Shown here piece after piece: positions 1 to 5,988 of a stretch of 9,849 bases of DNA. A program made the position numbers and the translations under genes. The stretch is from Chloroflexota bacterium (GTDB lineage: Bacteria; Chloroflexota; Dehalococcoidia; Bin125). The DNA lies in the NCBI GenBank assembly GCA_026707335.1, contig JAPOXB010000013.1, forward strand, positions 1,982-11,830. Reading direction: 5' to 3'. A model generated the notes under the pieces. That model searched no databases, was not told where the DNA came from, and saw only the letters and a program-made list of their open reading frames with translations. The number at the start of each line of letters is the position of its first letter. Within the stretch, counting starts at the first letter, position 1.

Positions 1-159
1 CGCGCCACCATGATGCAGTCGGAGGACATCGCCGAGGCGATCCTGCTGGCCTGTACGCTGCCCCGCCGCGCCACCATGCTCGACGTCACCATCGGCGCCA
101 CCCAGCCCCGCGACTTCACCGCCGACAACGCCGCCGCCCGCGAGAAGCGCACCCCGTAG
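1..159 (+). CDS. Short-chain dehydrogenase/reductase (SDR), C-terminal fragment
   Basis: The gene enters from the left edge, reads in frame from base 1 and stops at TAG 157-159, leaving 52 visible residues. The stretch MQSEDIAEAILLACTLPRRA followed by a beta-like DVTIG segment matches the usual end of classical SDR oxidoreductases. In that family a 'peDvAeavlfa...P' helix precedes a short 'v.ei.i.P' strand and a variable polar tail. The Rossmann GxxxGxG motif and the YxxxK catalytic pair would lie upstream, so cofactor and substrate cannot be read. Just 21 nt separate its stop from that of the convergent dioxygenase gene, and I see no convincing terminator there. An NAD(P)-dependent carbonyl/alcohol oxidoreductase is likely, but the call rests on the C-terminal pattern alone. 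Confidence 0.75.
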   Translation, partial: RATMMQSEDIAEAILLACTLPRRATMLDVTIGATQPRDFTADNAAAREKRTP

Positions 160-180
160 GGGCCTCGACCGGGGCTCGGG

Positions 181-1146
181 CTACGCGCAGGCCGGGTCGT
201 CGGACGACCAGCGGTTGTACGTCGGGTCGTCCTCGCCCGCCAGCCGATCGCGCGCCGCCCGCCACGACTCCTCCCAGGCCACGGGGTCGTGCAGCTCCGA
301 CGCCGGGTTGGCCCGGCTCCGCGCCACGAAGCCCGGGAAGGCGTCCCGCCCCGTCGGCTGGCCGATCGGCTGGTAGCGCAGGTCGAGGCTCCAGCGGATC
401 TCGTCGCTCACGTTGGGCAGTGCGCCGTGGATCGTGCGGCGGTGCATGAAGAGCACGTCGCCGGCCCGCATCGGCAGCGCCCGCCCCGACTCCTCGTCGA
501 ACAGGGCGCCGGGAATCTGCAGGCCCTGCGCGCCGCCGCAGTGCGTCAGCACCTCTCCCCGGTGCGTCCCCGGCACCACGTGCAGGCAGCCGTTCTCGAC
601 GCCCGCGTCGCGCAGCGGGAACCAGACCGTCAGCGTCTCCGTGTCGTCCGCCTCCTCCGTGACCACGCCGCTGTCCTGATGCCACGGCGTCGCGCCGCCG
701 ATCACGTCGCCCGCCTCGGTCCGCGGGCAGTCGCGCTCGGGCACCTTGATGCGCACGTGCTGCACCGGGTTCGAGTAGATCTCCGGTCCGATCACCGACT
801 CCACCGCGTCGAGCAGCGGCGGCGCCGTCAGCGTGCGGAAGACAGCCGGGCCCGCCCAGAACGGCGTGTCGGCCCGGATACCCTTCTGCGGCAGCGAGAA
901 GTCGAAGTACTGGTGGTGGGCGGCGCCGCTCTCGGCATAGATGCGCGTCACGCGCGGCCCGAAGGGCAGCTCCTCGTAGGTCGACTCGATCGACCCCGCC
1001 GCGACGAGGTCGCGCGCCAACTGGTCGAGCACGCCGTGGTACTCGGCCGTGATCGGTCCCAGGTGCTCCTCGGGGTCCAGCAGCCCCTCCGCGACGACGT
1101 ATCCGTACGTGTCGAGGTGGTCCAGTTGCGTGCTCGTCAGCGGCAT
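181..1146 (-). CDS. Phytanoyl-CoA dioxygenase (PhyH) family Fe(II)/2-oxoglutarate oxygenase
   Basis: A complete gene of 321 residues, typical for bacterial PhyH proteins. Such enzymes use Fe(II), O2 and 2-oxoglutarate to hydroxylate a substrate, usually in the cytoplasm. The N-terminus (residues 7-22, 'QLDHLDTYGYVVAEGL') is the standard PhyH opening helix and strand. The iron facial triad is visible: WHQD gives H156 and D158, and H240 lies in RRTIHGALPN. R251 sits 11 residues after the distal His, where the family binds 2-oxoglutarate. The segment 'NGCLHVVPGTHR' (about 185-196) is also diagnostic. All catalytic residues are present, so it should be active. The ATG at 1146 begins the conserved N-terminus, but its ribosome binding site is weak (GGGA). 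It lies 47 nt downstream of the dienelactone hydrolase-family gene and is probably cotranscribed. The substrate is unknown; bacterial members act on diverse small molecules, not only phytanoyl-CoA. Confidence 0.93.
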   Translation of the reverse strand: MPLTSTQLDHLDTYGYVVAEGLLDPEEHLGPITAEYHGVLDQLARDLVAAGSIESTYEELPFGPRVTRIYAESGAAHHQYFDFSLPQKGIRADTPFWAGPAVFRTLTAPPLLDAVESVIGPEIYSNPVQHVRIKVPERDCPRTEAGDVIGGATPWHQDSGVVTEEADDTETLTVWFPLRDAGVENGCLHVVPGTHRGEVLTHCGGAQGLQIPGALFDEESGRALPMRAGDVLFMHRRTIHGALPNVSDEIRWSLDLRYQPIGQPTGRDAFPGFVARSRANPASELHDPVAWEESWRAARDRLAGEDDPTYNRWSSDDPACA

Positions 1147-1160
1147 GGCGTGTTCCCGTC

Positions 1161-1180
1161 CCGTCGCGCCCCGTCGCGCC
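1161..1180. repeat. Tandem 10-bp direct repeat between two minus-strand genes
   Basis: CCGTCGCGCC occurs twice in succession (1161-1170 and 1171-1180), preceded by a partial copy. It fills the short gap upstream of the dioxygenase start and downstream of the hydrolase stop. It could be a replication-slippage product or a GC-rich spacer. No function can be assigned. Confidence 0.6.
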
Positions 1181-1193
1181 GATGCGCGGCATC
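1181..1193 (-). other. Small hairpin directly after the hydrolase stop codon
   Basis: GATGC-GCG-GCATC is a perfect 5-bp stem with a 3-nt loop, adjoining the stop codon of the hydrolase gene (1194-1196, read on the minus strand). No T-run follows it, so it is not a canonical intrinsic terminator. At most it may affect read-through or stability between the two genes. Confidence 0.35.
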
Positions 1194-1979
1194 CTACGGC
1201 GACAAGGCTCCTTCAGTCAACTCGGCGCGGAGGAAGTCCAGCGTGCGGAACCACGACCCGACCGCGGCGTCGTACCACTCGTGCTCCGGGTCGAAGGCGG
1301 AGTGACGCATGAAGCCGTGCCCCACGTTCGGGTAGATCGTGTAGTCGAACGTCACACCCCGGCCGGCCAGCGCCCGCGCGAAGCGCTCGACCGGCTCGAC
1401 GCCGACGAGCGCGTCGTCCTCGCCGAAGAAGCCCAGGATGGGGCCGTGCATCGCGTCGACCAGCTCCAGCGGGACCGGCGAGGCGTGCTCGCCCTGGCCC
1501 GAGCCCTGCGGGAAACCGTAGAAGCAGACCGCCGCGATGTCGGCCCGCCGGGCGGTCAGCACCAGCGCGAACGTCCCGCCCATGCAGAAGCCGACCGCGC
1601 CGACGCGGTCGCCGCTCACGGCCGGGTGGGCGAGCAGCCAGTCGGCGGCGTGCGAGAGGTCGTCGATCGTCGTGGGCATGTGCAGATGCCGGGCGCGGGG
1701 GCCGGCGTGCTCCAGCGTCAGCTCGGGCAGCGGGCCCTGCCGGAAGAAGTACTCGGGGTCGAGCGCGACGAAGCCCGCGGCGGCGAAGCGCGCGGCCAAG
1801 TGCTCGTAGTAGGGGCTGCGCCCCACGACGTCGTTGCCGATCACGACGGCCGGGGCGGGCAGGTGCGCGGGCAGGGCCAGGAAGCCGGGCATCCGCTCCC
1901 CGTCGCCCACCGGCACCAACACCTCCTCCACGGCGACGTCGGGCGGGATGGCGTCGGTGGGGGCGTCGGGGTGGCACAT
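1194..1979 (-). CDS. Dienelactone hydrolase (DLH) family alpha/beta hydrolase
   Basis: The predicted product has 261 residues (bacterial DLH is about 235-250). The family hydrolyses dienelactone in chlorocatechol degradation, and wider members hydrolyse assorted esters or lactones in the cytoplasm. The frame stays open upstream, but ATG 1979 is chosen because a perfect AAGGAG lies 8 nt before it and the DLH fold begins soon after. The nucleophile elbow GAVGFCMGG supplies C132 (Cys as in DLH, not Ser). D189 in FFGEDDALV and H221 in YPNVGHGF complete the triad. R80 and R225 match the two Arg residues that bind the substrate carboxylate in DLH. Where DLH has QEIFG, whose Glu activates the Cys, this protein has GNDVVG (D50), a conservative change. 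No signal peptide is seen. It heads a probable two-gene operon with the dioxygenase and diverges from the dehydratase gene. A lactonase role in sugar oxidation is possible but unproven. Confidence 0.9.
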   Translation of the reverse strand: MCHPDAPTDAIPPDVAVEEVLVPVGDGERMPGFLALPAHLPAPAVVIGNDVVGRSPYYEHLAARFAAAGFVALDPEYFFRQGPLPELTLEHAGPRARHLHMPTTIDDLSHAADWLLAHPAVSGDRVGAVGFCMGGTFALVLTARRADIAAVCFYGFPQGSGQGEHASPVPLELVDAMHGPILGFFGEDDALVGVEPVERFARALAGRGVTFDYTIYPNVGHGFMRHSAFDPEHEWYDAAVGSWFRTLDFLRAELTEGALSP

Positions 1980-1987
1980 GCGGCGGG

Positions 1988-1993
1988 CTCCTT
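1988..1993 (-). promoter_or_regulatory. Ribosome binding site deciding the hydrolase start
   Basis: On the minus strand AAGGAG lies 8 nt before ATG 1979. This strong Shine-Dalgarno match fixes the start, even though the reading frame is open for about 100 more codons upstream. Confidence 0.85.
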
Positions 1994-2037
1994 CGGGTCG
2001 GGCGGACGCCACCGGGACGATAGCAGCCGCGTTCGGC

Positions 2038-2066
2038 TTGACGCCCGCCCGGCCCGAAGCTAGACA
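2038..2066 (+). promoter_or_regulatory. Candidate sigma70-type promoter for the dehydratase operon
   Basis: TTGACG (2038-2043, 5/6 to the -35 consensus) is separated by exactly 17 nt from TAGACA (2061-2066, a partial -10 match). It lies in the divergent gap, pointing toward the dehydratase. The start would fall near 2073, giving a leader of about 78 nt. This is among the least GC-rich stretches of the gap. For the opposite direction, TATCGT (2017-2022, minus strand) could be a -10, but I find no -35 at proper spacing. Confidence 0.45.
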
Positions 2067-2108
2067 GAATCCCGCATCCAGTTCCCCGTCCCGCGTGGAG
2101 CGACGGTC

Positions 2109-2130
2109 GGCCGGAACGGCGCGTCCGGCC
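2109..2130. promoter_or_regulatory. Inverted repeat in the leader: candidate operator or RNA hairpin
   Basis: GGCCGGA (2109-2115) and TCCGGCC (2124-2130) form a perfect 7-bp inverted repeat around an 8-nt centre. It lies downstream of the candidate promoter and one base before the GGGAGAGGAGG ribosome binding region. As DNA it could be a repressor operator. As RNA it could fold next to the ribosome binding site and limit access. GC-rich DNA makes chance repeats common, so confidence is moderate. Confidence 0.4.
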
Positions 2131-2134
2131 CGGG

Positions 2135-2142
2135 AGAGGAGG
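2135..2142 (+). promoter_or_regulatory. Ribosome binding site of the dehydratase gene
   Basis: AGAGGAGG lies 9 nt before ATG 2152. This strong Shine-Dalgarno sequence decides the start in a frame that stays open upstream to at least 1834. Confidence 0.85.
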
Positions 2143-2151
2143 CGCAAGCCC

Positions 2152-3303
2152 ATGAGCAAGATCGTTGCAGTCGACCCGTTCGCCGTGAACCTGGGGCGCG
2201 GCAACATGGTGATCGTGCGCATCCGTTGCGACGACGGCATGGAGGGATACGGCGAGGGCACGCTGCCGCACAAGGCGAGGGCCATCATGGGCGCGGTGCA
2301 GGACTTCGCCGAATACCTCGTCGGGCAGGACGACGGCCAGATCGAGCGGCACTGGCAGGTGCTCTACCGCAACAGCTTCCAGCGCGGCGGCGTGATCCTC
2401 TCCACGGCGCTGAGCGCCATCGACCAAGCCCTCTGGGACATCGCCGGCAAGCGCCTCGACCGGCCGGTCTGGAGCCTGATGGGCGGCGCCGTCCGCGACC
2501 GCATCTGGCTCTACACCCACCCCGGCCGGCGCGCGAACGACCCGAGGGGACTCGTCGAGAACTGCCTCGAGCGCCTCGACGAGGGCTACACCGCGATCAA
2601 GCTCGGCATCCCCGGGACGCCGGAACTGGTCCGCGACCCCCGCAAGGCGGCGGAGACCCACGACAACATCGCCGCCGTCCGCGACGCCGTGGGGCCGGAC
2701 GTCGCGCTGATGGTGGACGCGCACGGCAAGTCGACGCCCACGGTCGCGCTGGAGATCGCCCGCGCGATCGCCCCCCTCGACCTGCTCTTCTTCGAGGAGC
2801 CGGTGCCGCCCCGCAACGTCGACGCGCTGCTGCAGGTCAGCCGTTCCTGTCCCATCCCGGTCGCGACCGGCGAGCGCATGTACAGCCGCTGGGACTTCCG
2901 CACGACCATCGAGTCCCAGGCCGTGTCGATCCTGCAGCCCGACCTCGGCCACGCCGGCGGCATCTCGGAGACGCGCCGCATCGCCGCCGCCGCGGAGACC
3001 TACTTCATGCAGATCGCGCCGCACAACCCCCGCGGCCCCGGCGTGACCCTGGCCAGCCTGCACATCGGCGCCTGCACGCCCAACTTCCTCATCCAGGAGA
3101 GCCTCATCCCGCCCGGGGGGCAGTCGGAAATCTGGGACGAGATGCTGGTCGAGCCGCTCAACATCGTCGACGGCTACGTCGACCTGCCCCGCGCGCCCGG
3201 CATCGGCATCCGCTTCGACGAGTCGCTGGCCGAGCGCTTCCCCTTCCGGCCGGCCGACACCCAGCACCCGGTGCTCAAGGACGGGGCCGTCGGTGATTGG
3301 TGA
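2152..3303 (+). CDS. Enolase-superfamily (mandelate racemase/muconate lactonizing) sugar-acid dehydratase, D-galactonate dehydratase-like
   Basis: This complete protein of 383 residues matches the length of E. coli DgoD. DgoD-type enzymes take a proton alpha to the carboxylate of an aldonate and eliminate water, giving a 2-keto-3-deoxy acid, using Mg2+ in the cytoplasm. The N-terminal capping domain spans about 1-115 (Q92-A-L-W-D is typical) and the barrel about 116-360. The Mg2+ ligands are D189 (VDAHGK), E215 (FFEEPV) and E241 (ATGERMYSR). H191, two residues after D189, and H291 in IAPHNPRGP match the acid/base pair of DgoD. The 26- and 50-residue spacings also match DgoD as I recall it, as does the final Trp in VGDW. 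The start is set by a strong ribosome binding site. The gene overlaps the next by 11 nt. Catalytic residues are complete. Galactonate is the leading substrate, but related groups use gluconate, mannonate, arabinonate or other acids. Confidence 0.93.
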   Translation: MSKIVAVDPFAVNLGRGNMVIVRIRCDDGMEGYGEGTLPHKARAIMGAVQDFAEYLVGQDDGQIERHWQVLYRNSFQRGGVILSTALSAIDQALWDIAGKRLDRPVWSLMGGAVRDRIWLYTHPGRRANDPRGLVENCLERLDEGYTAIKLGIPGTPELVRDPRKAAETHDNIAAVRDAVGPDVALMVDAHGKSTPTVALEIARAIAPLDLLFFEEPVPPRNVDALLQVSRSCPIPVATGERMYSRWDFRTTIESQAVSILQPDLGHAGGISETRRIAAAAETYFMQIAPHNPRGPGVTLASLHIGACTPNFLIQESLIPPGGQSEIWDEMLVEPLNIVDGYVDLPRAPGIGIRFDESLAERFPFRPADTQHPVLKDGAVGDW

Positions 3304-4042
3304 CGGCCCGCCCGGCCCGGACACCCGCCTCATGGTCTTCGGCGCGCACGCCGCCGACTGGTGCTTCCGCGCCGGCGGCACGGCGACCCGCTACCGGCAG
3401 GCCGGCGCGCAGGTCAAGGTCGTCTGCGCGACCTTCGGCGAGCGCGGCGAGTCGGCTCCGCAGTGGGCGAACCCCGAGGCCACGGTGGAGTCGGTCAAGG
3501 CGATCCGCCGGGCCGAGTCGCAGCGCGCCGCCGACATCCTCGGCGTCGAAATCGAGTTCCTCGACCTGGACGACAACCCGCTCGTCATCGACGCGCAGCG
3601 CATGCAACTCTACGTGGACCGCATCCGCGACTTCCGCCCCGACATCATCCTGACGCACTGGAACTACGAGCCCACCAACCGCGACCACCAGACCGTGAGC
3701 GAGACGGTCGTGCGGGCGACGAGCCTGGCCCGCGTGGCCGCCGTGCAGGCGCGCGAGGGCGGCATCGGCCGCGCCCGCATCTTCCTCTTCGAGCCCGACG
3801 TCATGGCGCAGCCGATCCTCGGCTTCGCGCCCGACACGTACATCGACATCACGCCGGTCTGGGACCTCAAGATCGAGGCGCTGGAATGCTACCGGCCCAC
3901 GCAGCCGGGGCTGCTGGAGCGCTGGCCCGAGCGCGGCCAGCTGCGCGGTGTCGAGGCGCGAGCCATCGGGGGCATGCCGGGGTGCCAGTACGCGGAGGCG
4001 TTCCGGCGCTTCCAGCCCTACGCCGGCGAGTACTTCGTCTAG
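3293..4042 (+). CDS. PIG-L family metal-dependent protein, 4-oxalomesaconate hydratase (GalB)-like
   Basis: A protein of 249 residues with the PIG-L/LmbE fold. The family is best known for zinc N-deacetylases such as MshB, but Pseudomonas putida GalB, in gallate degradation, is a hydratase with this fold. Instead of AHPDDE this protein has AHAADWCFRAGG, so H19, D22 and, later, H132 (TNRDHQ) form the likely metal triad. The remainder recalls GalB: CATFGERGES (45-54), an E-VK-RR-E helix (about 66-75), DLDDNPL (91-97), THWNYEPTNRDH (121-132) and DITPVWDLKIEAL (185-197). The second acidic residue of HPDDE, the deacetylase general base in MshB, is Ala here (A21), which argues against deacetylation. 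The GTG start at 3293 lies inside the dehydratase gene, with AAGGA 11 nt upstream. ATG 3332 is an alternative that keeps the metal motif. Translational coupling suggests it acts on a product of the dehydratase or on a related keto acid. Confidence 0.88.
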   Translation: MIGDGPPGPDTRLMVFGAHAADWCFRAGGTATRYRQAGAQVKVVCATFGERGESAPQWANPEATVESVKAIRRAESQRAADILGVEIEFLDLDDNPLVIDAQRMQLYVDRIRDFRPDIILTHWNYEPTNRDHQTVSETVVRATSLARVAAVQAREGGIGRARIFLFEPDVMAQPILGFAPDTYIDITPVWDLKIEALECYRPTQPGLLERWPERGQLRGVEARAIGGMPGCQYAEAFRRFQPYAGEYFV

Positions 4043-5118
4043 CCCACGGCCGGTCGGCGCAGCGGCGCCGCATGCAGGGTGTACCAGCCGTGCCAGGCCG
4101 CGCCCGGCGCCAGCACGACCAGGCCCGGGTCGGGCAGCCCCGCGCCGGTCAGGTTGAAGGCGTTGGGGATGCACGTGTGCGGCTCGAGCGACGCCGTCGC
4201 GATGCCCGGCGGCGTGTAGAACACCATCGCCGGGAACTCCGGGCTGCACGTCACCACGGCCTCCACGCCGTTCGCCCGGTCGATCAGGCGGCCCGTCGCT
4301 CCCCGCCCCCGGTCGCGCCCGCGGCGGAAGAAGGTCGCGTTGCGGACGATGCCTGCCGCGGAGCGACGGACGGGCGCGATGTCCGCCAGGGGCAGCGGCC
4401 GGCGCGGCCACTCGTCCTCCCTGATGGGCGTCACCGTGGCCGGCGGGTCGACGAAGTCCTGCCAGCGCTCCGTCGCGTCGATCCCGACCTCGCAGGCGTC
4501 GGCCTCGCCGCGCGGGCCCAGCGGCGTGGGGATGTAGGGATGGAAGCCCAGGCCGAACGGCATCGCCGCGCCGCCCGTATTGGCGACGGTCACGTCGCTG
4601 CGCAGCCGTCCCCCGCGCAGCGCGATCCGCAGCGACAGCCGGAAGGGGAAGGGCCACTCCGCCGCGCTCACGGCCTCCTCCCGCGTCGCGATCTCGGTCG
4701 TGACCCAGGCCCCCGCCTCGGGCGACGCGCCCATGCCGGTCACGCGCCAGGCGCGGCGGCGCGCCAGCCCGTGCATGGCGTTGTTGGTCGCGGGGTCGGG
4801 CGGCAGATCGACGCGCCGTCCCTGGAAGTCGAAGCCGTCGCCGCCCACGCGGCCGGGATAGGGGAAGAGCACGCCCGCCCCGTAGCGGGTGGGCAGCGCC
4901 CGCAGCGTCGCCAGGTCCGGCGGCGCGCCGATCACCTCGATCGGCCGCCCACCGACCAGCGTGCGGAAGCGGGCGACGTTGCCGCCCAGCCCCGGCACGA
5001 CCTCGGCCAGCGAGCCGCTGGCGGGCTCCCGCAGCGCCACGATTGGTTCCCCGTCCCACTCGCCGAAGCCGGCGGATGGGCGCGCGGTCGGGTCGGGGGA
5101 GGCCGCCTCAGGGGACAA
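4039..5118 (-). CDS. Aldose 1-epimerase (galactose mutarotase) family protein
   Basis: A protein of 359 residues. Aldose 1-epimerases interconvert alpha and beta anomers of free sugars in a beta-sandwich fold. NNAMHGLAR supplies H116, GFHPYIPTPL supplies H193 (the proton donor position) and SLEPHTCIPNAFN supplies E312 (the general base position). These are the expected catalytic signatures of the GalM superfamily, in a form closer to the broad-specificity or YihR-like branch than to classical GalM. The first 20 residues are Pro/Ala-rich and probably unstructured. The longest start is TTG 5118, which overlaps the upstream gene by 11 nt but lacks a good ribosome binding site. GTG 5040 (residue 27) has GGGGA nearby and would give about 333 residues. 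It is the last gene of the minus-strand operon and meets the GalB-like gene tail to tail. It probably prepares the anomer used by the neighbouring dehydrogenases. Confidence 0.87.
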   Translation of the reverse strand: MSPEAASPDPTARPSAGFGEWDGEPIVALREPASGSLAEVVPGLGGNVARFRTLVGGRPIEVIGAPPDLATLRALPTRYGAGVLFPYPGRVGGDGFDFQGRRVDLPPDPATNNAMHGLARRRAWRVTGMGASPEAGAWVTTEIATREEAVSAAEWPFPFRLSLRIALRGGRLRSDVTVANTGGAAMPFGLGFHPYIPTPLGPRGEADACEVGIDATERWQDFVDPPATVTPIREDEWPRRPLPLADIAPVRRSAAGIVRNATFFRRGRDRGRGATGRLIDRANGVEAVVTCSPEFPAMVFYTPPGIATASLEPHTCIPNAFNLTGAGLPDPGLVVLAPGAAWHGWYTLHAAPLRRPAVG

Positions 5119-5953
5119 GGTCGCGCCAACTGTATTGCGGCCGGTAGCCCAGGACGCGCTTCGCCTTCGCGCAGGTGATCGGGCCCTGCGTCCCGGTGAG
5201 GTGCGCGCAGACGGCCTCGCTGCCGGGGAAGCGGCGCGGGAACGCGACGCTCAGCGGCTCGCGGCAGAGCGCGTCGTCGGCCGTGATGAAGAAGCGGTCG
5301 TGCTCGATCGTCTCGTCCGCGAGCGCCAGGCGCACCGCCTGCGCGTAGTCGCGCGCGTCGACGTAGGCGAAGATGCCGTGGCCGCCGGGACGGTCGAGCG
5401 CCGCGGGCACGCGCTCGGCGTAGTCGCCGGGCTGCAGGACGCTCGTCGGCCGCAGCGAGATCGTGCGGATGCCCGTCCGGCGCGTGGCGGCGGCCAGGAT
5501 CTCCTCGCCCAGCCACTTCGACAGCCCGTAGGCGTCCTGGGGCAGCAGCGGGTGCTCCTCGTCCATCGGCATGTAGGCGGGGACCATGTCGCGGAAGCGG
5601 AAGGCGAAACCCAGCGCCGAGCCGCTGCCGCTGTAGATCACCTTCTCCGCGCCCGCCCGCATCGCCGCCTCCACGACGTTGAACGTGCTCAGCATGTTGT
5701 TGGCGAAGACGTGCTCCGCCGGGTGGTCGCGCGGGGAGGGGATGGCGGCGAGGTGCACCACGGCGTCGGCGCCGGCCGTCGCGCTCGCCACCGCCTCCGG
5801 GTCGGTCAGGTCGACCTGCAGGTAGCGAGGCCCCCCGCCGGCCGCCGGCCCGGCGGCGACGTCGGCCACGACGATCTCGTGGTCGCGCTGCAACTCCTCC
5901 ACGACCCAGCGGCCGAGGCGGCCGGCGCCGCCGGTGATCAGCAGACGCATCAT
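5108..5953 (-). CDS. NAD-dependent epimerase/dehydratase family (extended SDR), uronate dehydrogenase-like
   Basis: A protein of 281 residues with a Rossmann fold. LLITGGAGRLGRW carries the GxxGxxG dinucleotide motif (about 8-14). D31 after the second strand favours NAD over NADP. VVHLAAIPSP (65-74) is the usual extended-SDR strand, and Y142/K146 in AYGLSKWLGEE form the catalytic YxxxK pair with the Ser cluster at 108-112 (SGSGS). At about 280 residues it is short for sugar-nucleotide epimerases (about 310-340) and close to NAD-dependent uronate dehydrogenases (about 265), which oxidise hexuronates to aldarolactones. The start is a double ATG (5953 and 5950) after a weak GGGATGG, and the frame is open far upstream. 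It lies 35 nt after the zinc dehydrogenase and overlaps the epimerase if TTG is used there. A sugar or uronate dehydrogenase is the likeliest role, by size and context; a sugar epimerase is not excluded. Confidence 0.88.
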   Translation of the reverse strand: MMRLLITGGAGRLGRWVVEELQRDHEIVVADVAAGPAAGGGPRYLQVDLTDPEAVASATAGADAVVHLAAIPSPRDHPAEHVFANNMLSTFNVVEAAMRAGAEKVIYSGSGSALGFAFRFRDMVPAYMPMDEEHPLLPQDAYGLSKWLGEEILAAATRRTGIRTISLRPTSVLQPGDYAERVPAALDRPGGHGIFAYVDARDYAQAVRLALADETIEHDRFFITADDALCREPLSVAFPRRFPGSEAVCAHLTGTQGPITCAKAKRVLGYRPQYSWRDLVP

Positions 5954-5988
5954 CAGCCCGCCATCCCAGTCGAGTCGGTCCCCGTCGA

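Noticed and set aside
1..78. Direct repeat CGCGCCACCATG at 1-12 and 67-78.
   Set aside because: Both copies are in frame within the SDR tail and encode R-A-T-M. The spacing and surroundings show no other repeat structure, so chance is likely in GC-rich coding DNA.
152..180. CCCC-GTA-GGGG and other short GC pairings between the two convergent stops, as a possible bidirectional terminator.
   Set aside because: The stem has only 4 bp, overlaps the stop codon and has no T-run on either strand.
2017..2022. TATCGT on the minus strand as a -10 box for the hydrolase gene.
   Set aside because: No acceptable -35 is found at 16-18 nt. The nearest candidate is 14 nt away and poor.
1980..2288. Upstream extension of the hydrolase gene to give 364 residues.
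   Set aside because: It would run through the divergent control region and into the dehydratase gene. The AAGGAG before ATG 1979 marks the real start.
1213..3381. A 722-codon open frame on the minus strand, across the hydrolase gene and opposite the dehydratase.
   Set aside because: It is a GC-driven shadow. Its product is Arg/Ala/Gly/Pro-rich with no recognisable domain, while the overlapped genes have intact catalytic motifs and good ribosome binding sites.
3275..5059. A 594-codon minus-strand open frame, and the similarly long plus-strand frame at 3361-5178.
   Set aside because: Both have low-complexity Arg/Ala/Pro-rich products and lie over the GalB-like and mutarotase genes, whose frames carry the conserved residues.
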